64,000 nucleotides of DNA from Sporolactobacillus kofuensis (GTDB lineage: Bacteria > Bacillota > Bacilli > Bacillales > Sporolactobacillaceae), in contig NZ_JBHSTQ010000008.1 of the NCBI RefSeq assembly GCF_042660205.1, positions 1-64,000 on the forward strand, in the 5' to 3' direction. The stretch's first letter is position 1; each line of letters begins with the position of its first letter. Under the pieces are notes generated by a model. That model ran no database searches and was not told where the DNA came from. It saw only the letters and a list, made by a program, of their open reading frames with translations. Made by a program: the position numbers and the translations under genes. Of the stretch, positions 14,422 to 22,630 are shown one piece after another.

Positions 14422-14452
14422 TTAACCTAGAGTTCACTCCAAGGACTAGGCT
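14422..14452 (+). promoter_or_regulatory. MerR-type promoter (19-bp spacer) of the CMD-cupin-AKR-SDR operon
   Basis: TTAACC (14422-14427), a 19-bp spacer (TAGAGTTCACTCCAAGGAC) and TAGGCT (14447-14452). The inverted core GAGTTCACTC is the cleanest version of the operator. Both hexamers are poor, as expected for an activator-dependent MerR promoter. Confidence 0.7.
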
Positions 14453-14467
14453 AATAAAGGAAAGAAA

Positions 14468-15259
14468 ATGATGAGAAAAAGAGGTAATAGTATGGAAATA
14501 ACAGATTATTCTAATAAATACCATGAACGCATGTTTCCAGGATATAAATCAAAACTTTTGGAAACAGATCCTGAGTTTATTGAACGCTTTGACAACTTTG
14601 CTTTTGATGAAGTTGTGAACAGTGACGACCTTGATGACCGGACACGAATGTTAGCAATTCTGGCAACACTTATTGGCGCACAGTGTGTGAATGAATACAA
14701 GGCGATGGTGAAAGCAGCTATGAACTTCGGAGTCACTCCGATTGAAATCAAAGAGGTTGTATACCAGGCGGTGGCCTACCTCGGCATCGGCAGAGTGTTT
14801 GATTTTCTTCAGGCAACCAATGAAGTGCTGTCGGACCAAGGAATTAAGTTGCCGCTGGAAGGACAGGCGACAACGACGACAGAAAACCGTTTGAAAAAGG
14901 GAATTCAGGCACAAGTTGATATCTTCGGTACTCAAATGGCAGAGTTCTATAAGTCCGGACCAGTTGAATCACGACATATTAACCATTGGCTGGCAGACAA
15001 TTGCTTTGGGGATTATTACACACGGAGCGGGCTTGATTATAAGACACGCGAGATGATTACCTTCTGTTTCTTATCAGCACAAGGTGGTTGTGAGCCTCAG
15101 CTGACCAGTCATGCCGTGGGCAACATGCGTATGGGCAATGACAAAGCATTCTTGATAAAAATCATATCTCAATGTCTGCCTTATATTGGCTATCCTAGAA
15201 GTTTGAACGCGTTACGCTGTGTCAACGAAGCGGCAAATCAAGTTGAGAAAACAAAATAA
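14468..15259 (+). CDS. carboxymuconolactone decarboxylase (CMD/AhpD-like) family protein, two domains
   Basis: A 263-residue protein with two CMD-type helical repeats: MLAILATLIGAQCVNEYKAM with VYQAVAYLGIGRVFDF (about 60-115) and TREMITFCFLSAQGGCEPQL with PYIGYPRSLNALRC (about 190-250). CMD proteins are alkylhydroperoxidase-D-like folds. The usual CxxC pair is not present here; single cysteines occur in GAQC and GGCE, so peroxidase activity is uncertain. ATG 14468 follows AAAGGA; ATG 14492 after AGAGGT is also possible. It is first in the MerR-controlled operon. Confidence 0.8.
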   Translation: MMRKRGNSMEITDYSNKYHERMFPGYKSKLLETDPEFIERFDNFAFDEVVNSDDLDDRTRMLAILATLIGAQCVNEYKAMVKAAMNFGVTPIEIKEVVYQAVAYLGIGRVFDFLQATNEVLSDQGIKLPLEGQATTTTENRLKKGIQAQVDIFGTQMAEFYKSGPVESRHINHWLADNCFGDYYTRSGLDYKTREMITFCFLSAQGGCEPQLTSHAVGNMRMGNDKAFLIKIISQCLPYIGYPRSLNALRCVNEAANQVEKTK

Positions 15260-15308
15260 AGTCTCATAAACGCAAATTAATAAATAAAAAAAGATGGGGG
15301 TAAGAAAC

Positions 15309-15725
15309 ATGAGTGAATCAAAGGACTTAAGCAAGGGTGCTATTTTTCCAATTGGGGACAAACTCCCAGAACAGTTCAGCAGTAATTTTATCGGTCAAGC
15401 ATATTTGAATATGCTGACAACAACCGGAGTTACGATCGGCAACGTGACTTTTGAACCGGGGTGCCGAAATAATTGGCATATTCATCATAAAGGTGGACAG
15501 ATTTTGCTCGTAACCGGCGGCCGGGGCTACTATCAGGAATGGGGAAAAGAAGCCATGGAACTGCATCCTGGAGATGTGGTCAATATTCCACCTGAAATAA
15601 AACATTGGCATGGTGCTGCACGTGATCGCTGGTTTTCGCATCTTGCCGTGGAAGTTCCGGCGGAAGGAGCTTCCAATGAATGGCTGGAAGCTGTAACCGA
15701 TGATGTTTATGGAAAATTAAACTAA
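15309..15725 (+). CDS. cupin-domain protein
   Basis: A 138-residue single-domain cupin. The metal-binding motif 1 is seen as NNWHIHHKGGQILLVTGGRG and motif 2 as HPGDVVNIPPEIKHWHGA, giving the expected His/His/Gln and His metal ligands. Cupins paired with CMD proteins are common in aldehyde- or quinone-responsive operons, but the substrate is unknown. ATG 15309 has GGGGG upstream; the ATG-less extension to 15294 is less likely. Fifty bases separate it from the CMD gene. Confidence 0.8.
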   Translation: MSESKDLSKGAIFPIGDKLPEQFSSNFIGQAYLNMLTTTGVTIGNVTFEPGCRNNWHIHHKGGQILLVTGGRGYYQEWGKEAMELHPGDVVNIPPEIKHWHGAARDRWFSHLAVEVPAEGASNEWLEAVTDDVYGKLN

Positions 15726-15893
15726 AGAAAATACAACCATGTACCGGCTGAAGAAACGGTGGCGCTATGGCAAACTTGGTAGAAGAAGGAAATGTCCGTT
15801 ATATTTGCTTGAGATAATGTACACTGGGAGATTTGTGGTGAGCTGTGACGGTACTGTAATTGCGGGTAAATGAGAGTATGAGGAGGACAAATA

Positions 15894-16742
15894 ATGGACT
15901 TTGTCACTTTGAATAACGATGTAAAAATGCCGATTTTAGGCTATGGCGTCTATCAGATTGCAGATCAGGAGGAATGCGAAAGTTGTGTTCTTGATGCAAT
16001 CAACGTGGGTTACCGTTCGATTGATACGGCGCAGGCCTATGGAAATGAAGAAGCTGTAGGACGCGCGATTAAAAAAAGTGGTGTACCAAGAGATGAATTA
16101 TTCATTACCACAAAAGTATGGATCTCCAATGCCGGCTATGAAAAAGCGAAGGCTTCCATTGAAGAATCATTAAGAAAACTACAGTTGGACTATCTGGATC
16201 TTTTATTAATTCATCAGCCATTTAATGATTATTATGGAACATACCGTGCTATGGAAGAGTTTTATAAAGCAGGAAAAATAAGAGCCATTGGTGTCAGCAA
16301 CTTCTATCCAGACAGGTATATTGACCTTGTTCAGTTCAGCGAAGTGGTGCCGGCCGTAAACCAGGTGGAAACGCACGTTTTTAATCAGCAGGTGCAGGCT
16401 CAGAACTATATGAAGAAATACAATACGCAGATTGAGTCCTGGGGACCTTTTGCGGAAGGAAGAAACGATTTGTTTACCAATCCAACACTAAAAGAGATTG
16501 GCGAGCATCACAATAAATCTATTGCACAGGTTGCATTGCGGTTTCTGATTCAGAGAGGCGTCGTCGTTATTCCTAAATCCACGCACAAAAACAGAATGGA
16601 AGAAAATTTCGATGTATTTGATTTCGAATTGTCAGCAGAAGAAATGAAAAAAATATCTAGATTAGATACTGGAAAGAGCGCATTTTTCTCACATTATGAT
16701 CCTGAGACAGTAGAGTTTCTAACTGGTCTTGGAAAGAAATAA
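15894..16742 (+). CDS. aldo-keto reductase
   Basis: A 282-residue NADPH-dependent AKR of the 2,5-diketo-gluconate/YtbE type. The catalytic tetrad is visible: Asp and Tyr in YRSIDTAQAYGNEEAVG, Lys in ELFITTKVW, His in LDLLLIHQP. The cofactor region is near IPKSTHKNRMEENFDVFDF. These enzymes reduce aldehydes and ketones to alcohols, matching the MerR-type aldehyde response suggested by the promoter. AGGAGG precedes ATG 15894. A 170-base gap to the cupin gene shows no clear terminator, so it is probably co-transcribed. Confidence 0.9.
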   Translation: MDFVTLNNDVKMPILGYGVYQIADQEECESCVLDAINVGYRSIDTAQAYGNEEAVGRAIKKSGVPRDELFITTKVWISNAGYEKAKASIEESLRKLQLDYLDLLLIHQPFNDYYGTYRAMEEFYKAGKIRAIGVSNFYPDRYIDLVQFSEVVPAVNQVETHVFNQQVQAQNYMKKYNTQIESWGPFAEGRNDLFTNPTLKEIGEHHNKSIAQVALRFLIQRGVVVIPKSTHKNRMEENFDVFDFELSAEEMKKISRLDTGKSAFFSHYDPETVEFLTGLGKK

Positions 16743-16806
16743 TTGGTGATTATGTGCTAAGGCAGATGCTTGTGGCGCATGCCATAAATTGGAAGGAGAT
16801 TGTAAA

Positions 16807-17553
16807 ATGAAAGATTCAGGAAAAGTCATTGTCATCACGGGTGCTTCTTCAGGTATTGGAGAAGCCATTGCAAAAAATCAAGCCAAGCTTGGCGATAAAA
16901 TTGTGCTGGGTGCACGTCGTGAAGCGAATTTAAAGCGAATTAAGGAAGAAATCGAAGCAGTCGGCGGACAAGCCGAATATGCGGTGACGGATGTTACCGA
17001 TGTAGATCAAGTGAGGGCATTGGCTCAAAAAGCATTGGATGCATATGGCACCATTGATGTATGGATTAATAATGCCGGATTGATGCCGCAATCGCTTTTG
17101 GAAGAACAAAAAATTGACGAATGGGATCGTATGATTGATGTCAATGTAAAGGGAACGCTCTATGGCATAGCCGCTGCACAACCGGTTTTCCACAAAAATA
17201 ATACTGGTCACTTCATCAACTTGTCATCGGTTGCCGGTCTGTTTTCACATCAGGCAGGTGTAGTTTACTCCGCAACAAAGTGGGCGGTGCGCGCGATTAA
17301 CGAAGGGCTTCGAGAAGAAGAAGCACAAGCGGGTAAAAATGTGCGTGTTACTGCTCTTTATCCAGGCGCTATCAACTCGGAGCTGCTAAATACGGTAACA
17401 AGTGGCGATGTGAAAGCCGGCATGACGGAATTCTATAAAAAATTTGGTGTTCCAGCGGAACGTATTGCTCAAGTTGTTCAGGATGTTCTTGAAATGCCAG
17501 TGGATACGGCATTAAATGATATTGTTATTCGTCCGACAGCACAAGCTATGTAA
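16807..17553 (+). CDS. short-chain dehydrogenase/reductase
   Basis: A 248-residue classical SDR. TGASSGIGEAIA is the nucleotide-binding glycine motif, NNAG follows near residue 90, and Ser-Tyr-Lys are in INLSSVAGLF and VYSATKWAV. Arg in GARREANL suggests NADP(H) preference. The substrate is unknown; SDRs of this group often reduce small carbonyls. ATG 16807 follows AAGGAG. It is last in the MerR-associated operon and is followed by a strong terminator. Confidence 0.88.
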   Translation: MKDSGKVIVITGASSGIGEAIAKNQAKLGDKIVLGARREANLKRIKEEIEAVGGQAEYAVTDVTDVDQVRALAQKALDAYGTIDVWINNAGLMPQSLLEEQKIDEWDRMIDVNVKGTLYGIAAAQPVFHKNNTGHFINLSSVAGLFSHQAGVVYSATKWAVRAINEGLREEEAQAGKNVRVTALYPGAINSELLNTVTSGDVKAGMTEFYKKFGVPAERIAQVVQDVLEMPVDTALNDIVIRPTAQAM

Positions 17554-17630
17554 GATTAAGTAAGTCTTTTAATGAAAGGATCTAAACTGATACCAAAAAT
17601 TTATCCTTAAGTATATGTTATTTGAAAAAA

Positions 17631-17671
17631 GGCCTCTAACCCTAAGAAACTTAGGTTAGAGGCCTTTTTGA
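17631..17671 (+). terminator. strong intrinsic terminator (possibly bidirectional)
   Basis: GGCCTCTAAC, a one-base bulge and CTAAG pair with CTTAG and GTTAGAGGCC, followed by TTTTTG; A-runs on the other side could let it work leftward too. Confidence 0.85.
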
Positions 17672-17777
17672 TTTTAATGAGAGAAGACTTATAGAAACTG
17701 AGTTAATGAATTTCGGAGTATGTCAAAGAGTTGTTTGTAGTAGGGGAGTCGATCGGTGTAAAAAAGATTGATGTGGG

Positions 17778-18911
17778 TTAATCTTCCTTACCTGTCCAAA
17801 CTTCCTTTGCTGTATCAATGACTAATTTTAATTTTGCCCATTGCTGCTCCTCAGTTAATTTATTGCCTTCTTCGGTTGAGGCGAAGCCGCATTGTGTGGA
17901 GAGACAAAGGTTCTTCAGTGGGACATAGTTCGTCGCTTCTTGAATCCGTGCATGCAGCAGTTCTTCAGATTCAAGTTCTGGAAATTTTGAGGTGACAAGA
18001 CCAAGGACCACTTTCTTATCTGATCCTTGAGTGAAAAGATCACCAAGAGGCGAGAAATCACCGGAACGGTCGTTGTCATACTCAAGAAAATAGCCGTCGA
18101 TATGAAGCTGGGAGAGGTAGCTTGCCACAGGGCCATAGCTACCTGAGAAAAGAAAAGTGGATTTGAAATTACCGCGACAGATATGGGTCGTAATGGTTAG
18201 ATCATCAGGAAGGTTATCCAGTGCGCCATTTATTACGGTGACGCTATCTTTTGCGATTTGCTCGTATTTTTCTTTTTCTTCAGGACTTTTTGCATTGATG
18301 ATTTGATTAATCAGGAAAGCCCAGGTTGTGTCGTCAAGCTGCAAATAACGACATCCTAAATCATAAAAATGTCGAATTGTTTTACGATAGGCTGTTGCCA
18401 GATCATCTAAGAAGTCCTTTCGGGATTGATAATAATGAACAGCATTATCATCGCGATTGTCTCGAAAATAGAGTGTTGGACTGGGGATGGTTTGCTTTGC
18501 GAGGATCCCATCAGGAACAATGTTCTGCAGAAATGTAAACGCAGCGAAGAATGGATGATTTGGATTGTAAGAAACCTTATCATTAAATCGGACATTGGTA
18601 TCGCGGGTTTTTGCCCCTTTAAATTTGTAACTGGCATTCTGAGCATACGTTTCGACACCATTGAGTCCGGCTAAAAAGTCGAGATGCCACCAGCTGCGAC
18701 GAAATTCACCATCAGTCACTGCTTTAAGACCAAGATCAATTTGTTTCTTGACAATTTTCTTGATTTCTTCGTCTTCCACTTGGGTCAGTGCAGTTTGGTC
18801 AATTTCTCCTGAAAGAAATTGTTCACGTGCAGTCTTCAATGCAGCTGGTCGAAGCAGACTGCCGACTTGATCAAATCTGAATGGTGCTTTTTTACTTGTG
18901 CGTACGGTCAT
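17778..18911 (-). CDS. MetE-like methionine synthase, YxjG/YxjH type
   Basis: A 377-residue cobalamin-independent methionine synthase family protein consisting only of the C-terminal catalytic barrel, like B. subtilis YxjG and YxjH. Zinc ligands are recognisable: His and Cys in THICRGN and Cys in STQCGFAS. FDQVGSLLRP opens the protein. It probably transfers methyl groups to homocysteine or a related thiol; the donor of this group is unsettled. A SAM-I riboswitch 260 bases upstream shows it belongs to the methionine regulon. A degraded copy of its 3' end lies at 12684-12774. Confidence 0.85.
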   Translation of the reverse strand: MTVRTSKKAPFRFDQVGSLLRPAALKTAREQFLSGEIDQTALTQVEDEEIKKIVKKQIDLGLKAVTDGEFRRSWWHLDFLAGLNGVETYAQNASYKFKGAKTRDTNVRFNDKVSYNPNHPFFAAFTFLQNIVPDGILAKQTIPSPTLYFRDNRDDNAVHYYQSRKDFLDDLATAYRKTIRHFYDLGCRYLQLDDTTWAFLINQIINAKSPEEKEKYEQIAKDSVTVINGALDNLPDDLTITTHICRGNFKSTFLFSGSYGPVASYLSQLHIDGYFLEYDNDRSGDFSPLGDLFTQGSDKKVVLGLVTSKFPELESEELLHARIQEATNYVPLKNLCLSTQCGFASTEEGNKLTEEQQWAKLKLVIDTAKEVWTGKED

Positions 18912-19132
18912 TTTACTCTCCTCCTAATATTAGATAATCGCTTCAACATTTGTTCGTTTACTTACAAAATTGCTCATGAAAAATGTTCCATCGAATAAGT
19001 TGAAATCTTTTAGTTTTGCTGTACGACGAGCAAGCTGCTGTGATTCCAGCTGATTTATTTCTATGGTAACTAGATTGAAAACCAGAAGTCAGCGCTGAAG
19101 TATGGATGCAGAAGGGATTGAGAAAAAGAAAA

Positions 19133-19157
19133 AGCCCTCTTCGGGAAGAAGAGGGCT
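19133..19157 (-). terminator. SAM riboswitch expression-platform terminator
   Basis: On the minus strand AGCCCTCTTC pairs with GAAGAGGGCT around a 5-base loop, followed by TTTTTCTTTTTC. It lies directly after the SAM-I aptamer and should form when SAM is bound. Confidence 0.85.
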
Positions 19158-19171
19158 GTGCGCTCAAGTCT

Positions 19172-19283
19172 CTTCTTATCCCTCACACACATTGCTGTGT
19201 CTGCTGGGATTAGCACCTTGTCGCTGTTGCGACGGTTGCTGAAGCGTCATCGGGCCAGTCCCTCAACTTCTCTAGATAAGAAT
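19172..19283 (-). promoter_or_regulatory. SAM-I (S-box) riboswitch aptamer
   Basis: Minus-strand reading shows the S-box core: P1 TTCTTATC, AGAGAAGTTGAGGGACTGGC, CCGATGACGCTTCAGCAACC, then AAGGTGCTAATCCCAGCAGA and a closing GATAAGAA. These match the conserved P1, P2 pseudoknot and P3/P4 junction strings of SAM-I aptamers. The switch controls the MetE-like gene by transcription termination. About 220 bases of leader lie between the terminator and the start codon with nothing else evident. Confidence 0.93.
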
Positions 19284-19473
19284 ATAAATCATTCATTTAC
19301 TATTCGATTGACTAATAGTTTACGATATACGTTCACTTTCTTCAAGCCTTTTTCTAAAAAATGTTGTAATAATCGGAGCAGATTTGAGCGCAATCGAGTG
19401 TTTAAAGAGAGTAAACGGTGGACTAGAGACAATTTCTCTTAGGAAACTTGGGTTGTTGAGCAAGCAATGAAGG

Positions 19474-20136
19474 TTAATTGTTTGGCGTACCGACAACCTG
19501 ATTCGCTTCATTCCATGAAACCACGCGTTCAATAGGCAGACGAACACTTTGATGTGCGGGCTTTGCCGCTTTGCCAATAGCAACAAACATAACAGGCACA
19601 TAGCGTTCAGCATCTACACCTAGTGCCTGCATCACTTCTTTACGTTCGAATCCGCCAATTGGGTTTGTATCGTAGCCGTGCGCCTTAGCAACGAGCATCA
19701 ATTGCATGGCGACTAATCCACCGTCAATTAATGTATGTTCTCTGATTTGCTGTTTCGTCAACTTTGCAAAGGATTCGGGAAGTACGTTCATATAGTAGTC
19801 CTTCACGTCTTGAGGCATTAATTTTTTCTCTACAGCTGCGGAGAAAATTTCATCTGCGTAATCGATATGATTCAAATCGCCTAAGATGAGAATCATCGCT
19901 GAAGAGGTCTCAAGTTGTGATGTATTAAAACGAACCAATTTCTCTAGTCGTTCTTTGTGGTCTTCGACGACGACAAATCGCCAAGGTTGCAAATTAACAG
20001 AAGAAGGTGCTTTTGTTGCTTCTTCAAGGATTTGTACCATTTCTTCATGCGGAATTTTGAATGATGAATCATACACTTTCACTGAGTGCCGTTCATTGAT
20101 GACCGTGAAAAAATTAACAGATTGCTTTGTTTCCAT
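19474..20136 (-). CDS. nitroreductase family NAD(P)H oxidoreductase
   Basis: A 220-residue FMN enzyme of the nitroreductase fold. INERHSVKVYDSSFKIP is the FMN-phosphate-binding start, EEATKAPSSVNLQPWRFVVV the flavin loop, and GGLVAMQLMLVAKAHGYDTN with PIGGFERKEV the dimer and C-terminal part. Similar to YdgI/YodC-type proteins. It reduces nitro compounds, quinones or similar acceptors with NAD(P)H. It is monocistronic on the minus strand; I see no clear operator. The 170 bases between it and the SDR relative contain nothing recognisable. Confidence 0.88.
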   Translation of the reverse strand: METKQSVNFFTVINERHSVKVYDSSFKIPHEEMVQILEEATKAPSSVNLQPWRFVVVEDHKERLEKLVRFNTSQLETSSAMILILGDLNHIDYADEIFSAAVEKKLMPQDVKDYYMNVLPESFAKLTKQQIREHTLIDGGLVAMQLMLVAKAHGYDTNPIGGFERKEVMQALGVDAERYVPVMFVAIGKAAKPAHQSVRLPIERVVSWNEANQVVGTPNN

Positions 20137-20310
20137 TTAAATACTCCTTGCTTCGTGCATGCATTTTTTATGAAACATGTTCAATATATGTGGGACTTGA
20201 ATCAACTGAATCAGATAAAAGAGCATCATTTACTATACTGTATCTACACTTAGCGTTCAATAAAAAGGTCCTGGAATCGTGCAATCCAGCTCTGGAGAAG
20301 AAGGCATGAA

Positions 20311-20910
20311 TCATTCGGGGATGCTCATGACGATTTGCTTTGCCAAAGTTTCCACTCGGATTGGTTGAATAAATGACATTGAAGGGAACATGGAGACGGT
20401 TTTTATTGGAAACGCTAAGAGTTGTGAAATCGGACGCTGCTTGCCATAGACGAGACTTGGCCGAAAGATTTGTACCGGTTGTGGCACTGTTTTGAGAATA
20501 GCCTCTGCTTGCCTTTTCGCCTTCAAGTAGTTGCGCCCAAAAAGTGGCGGCGCTAGGGCAGCGGATACGAAGATACCGGATGCTTCAGGATGTTGCAGTA
20601 AAAATTGTGCCATGATCTTTGCCGGATCGACAATAAAATGCTGGTAGGATCTTTCCTTTGATTCCCATAAAATGCCAATCAAATCAATCATCACGGAACA
20701 ATCGTCACAATACTTGAGCCATTCCTCTTCATTAAAAATATCGGCAGCAATCCATGTCATCTGTTCATGTGTTGTCCATGCTTCGAATAAATGTGCCGGG
20801 CGTCCATGGCTAGATATGCTAACGACCTGTTTCCCTTGGTTTATCAATTCTTGGCACACATGGCGACCAATAAAGCCGCTTCCTCCGAGAACGATCATTT
20901 TTTTCATCAC
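20311..20910 (-). CDS. NAD(P)-binding atypical SDR / epimerase-like protein
   Basis: A 199-residue Rossmann protein beginning KKMIVLGGSGFIGRHVCQEL, the glycine motif of NDUFA9/YwnB-type atypical SDRs. Further parts are DLIGILWESKERSYQHFIVD and FVSAALAPPLFGRNYLKAKR (a YxxxK-like site) and PVQIFRPSLVYG. It lacks the long C-terminal substrate domain of full epimerases (about 300 residues). The first of the two adjacent Met codons is given. The function is unknown; related proteins assist membrane complexes or quinone metabolism. Confidence 0.75.
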   Translation of the reverse strand: MMKKMIVLGGSGFIGRHVCQELINQGKQVVSISSHGRPAHLFEAWTTHEQMTWIAADIFNEEEWLKYCDDCSVMIDLIGILWESKERSYQHFIVDPAKIMAQFLLQHPEASGIFVSAALAPPLFGRNYLKAKRQAEAILKTVPQPVQIFRPSLVYGKQRPISQLLAFPIKTVSMFPSMSFIQPIRVETLAKQIVMSIPE

Positions 20911-21055
20911 GTTGTCCTCTTCTCATTATGATTCTATTTATTTTCATTATTAATCAAATTCACTTGTAATCCTAGTGTTTGGATGCAGAGCATATCATTC
21001 TCAATTTTGTTGAATAAAGCTATACGGGAAGATTTGAACATTTTGTGACAACAAC

Positions 21056-21069
21056 GTGACAAATGTCAC
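21056..21069. promoter_or_regulatory. Crp/Fnr-type palindrome upstream of hemA
   Basis: GTGACAAATGTCAC is a perfect dyad with the GTGA-N6-TCAC core of Crp/Fnr-family sites. A second half-site GTGACAA lies at 21045-21051. It is 137 bases before hemA; promoter hexamers nearby are not clear. Oxygen control of heme synthesis is plausible but unproven. Confidence 0.5.
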
Positions 21070-21205
21070 TTTGGTAGTACTTAAACATTGATTTTAGATC
21101 ACTGATTTGATACGTTGAAGGATGTAGTTGGACTTAACACCAATGGTTTGTACCATTAAAAATAGATTAATCATACAGTAAAAAGAAATCGGAGGAAGTC
21201 GTTTC

Positions 21206-22573
21206 ATGCACATTCTGACAATTGGAGTCAATCATCGAAACACTCCGGTAGATATCAGAGAACAACTGACGTTTCAACCCGAAATGTTAGAGCAAGCACT
21301 TACTGAATTAAGAGAAACAAAGAGTATCTTTGAAGATGTGATTCTGTCTACATGTAACCGGACAGAACTTTATGTGATTTGTGATCAGTTGCATACAGGT
21401 CGCTATTTCAGTAAGAAATTTTTTGCTGATTGGTTTCACATGACATCGGAAGCACTTATGCCTTATCTCGTGATGAAAGAAGACCAAGAAGCCATCCGTC
21501 ATTTGTTTCGGGTGACCTGCGGACTGGATTCGATGGTTCTTGGCGAGACGCAGATTCTCGGACAGGTGCGGACGAGTTTTCTGACTGCGCAACAAACCGG
21601 AACGACGGGGACTTTTTTCAACGAACTCTTCAAACAGGCTTTATCTCTAGCCAAACATGCACAGGATGAAACACAAATTAATGATCACCCGGTTTCTGTC
21701 AGCTATGCTGCAGTTAAGCTCCTACAGGACAAATTTGGTGCACTAGAAGATAAATCGGTGCTGATGATTGGTGCTGGCGATATGAGCAGATTAGCACTCA
21801 ATCATTTAGCAAGTAGCGGAATGAGTCATCTTACGGTCATGAATCGAACAAAGAGCAAAGCAGATCTTTTAGCTGATCAATTTCATGGAAAATCCGCAGC
21901 TCTAGATGCGATGGAGACATGTATTGAACAGAGCGATATTGTTTTCACGTCAACTTCAGCATCAGACTTTATCATCGATGAGTCCATACTTTTACCGCTC
22001 ATTGAAATGCGTGGGAACAGACCTCTGATTCTCGTTGATATCGGAGTTCCCAGAAATATTGATCCTGCAATCGCTCAATTAGATCACGTGTATCTATTCG
22101 ATATTGATGACTTGGAGAAAATCGTTGACAGCAATCTGGAGGCACGCAAAAAAGCAGCTTCTCAAATTGAAATGCTGATCAATGAACAACAAGAAAAATA
22201 TTCAGAATGGCTGCATACACTTGGCGTCGTTCCAGTGATTTCTGCATTGCGGAGAAAAGCACTTTCGATTCATTCTGAGACGATGAAGCGTATTGAAAAT
22301 AAACTGCCCGAAATGACCGAGAAAGAGCGTAAAGTCATCAGCAAACAGGCGAAGAGCATGATTAATCAGTTGCTGCGCGATCCGATTAACAATATTAAAG
22401 AATTAGCCGTCTGCGAGCACGGAAAGCATGCGATCGATCATTTTGCGGAAATTTTTAATATCGCGGAGGACGTTGATCATTCACCTAATCAAGTGATGAC
22501 ACTGGAATTAAAAGCATTTACCAAGGAAAAAGATGATCAAAGCGCTCATCAAAAACCGATCAATATCGGCTAG
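21206..22573 (+). CDS. hemA: glutamyl-tRNA reductase
   Basis: A 455-residue enzyme that reduces glutamyl-tRNA to glutamate-1-semialdehyde, the first committed step of C5 heme synthesis. The catalytic Cys50 is in STCNRTELY. VTCGLDSMVLGETQILGQVR and the NADPH site VLMIGAGDMSRLA are intact, and the C-terminal dimer domain (ERKVISKQAKSMINQLLRDP) is complete. GGAGG precedes ATG 21206. It is first in hemA-C-D-B-L; the membrane protein gene hemX, which follows hemA in B. subtilis, is absent here. Confidence 0.97.
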   Translation: MHILTIGVNHRNTPVDIREQLTFQPEMLEQALTELRETKSIFEDVILSTCNRTELYVICDQLHTGRYFSKKFFADWFHMTSEALMPYLVMKEDQEAIRHLFRVTCGLDSMVLGETQILGQVRTSFLTAQQTGTTGTFFNELFKQALSLAKHAQDETQINDHPVSVSYAAVKLLQDKFGALEDKSVLMIGAGDMSRLALNHLASSGMSHLTVMNRTKSKADLLADQFHGKSAALDAMETCIEQSDIVFTSTSASDFIIDESILLPLIEMRGNRPLILVDIGVPRNIDPAIAQLDHVYLFDIDDLEKIVDSNLEARKKAASQIEMLINEQQEKYSEWLHTLGVVPVISALRRKALSIHSETMKRIENKLPEMTEKERKVISKQAKSMINQLLRDPINNIKELAVCEHGKHAIDHFAEIFNIAEDVDHSPNQVMTLELKAFTKEKDDQSAHQKPINIG

Positions 22574-22630
22574 ATACTAGTCTGATCAACGATTGAAACG
22601 ACCGTTAAGAAAGAGAAATGGGGCTATGTA

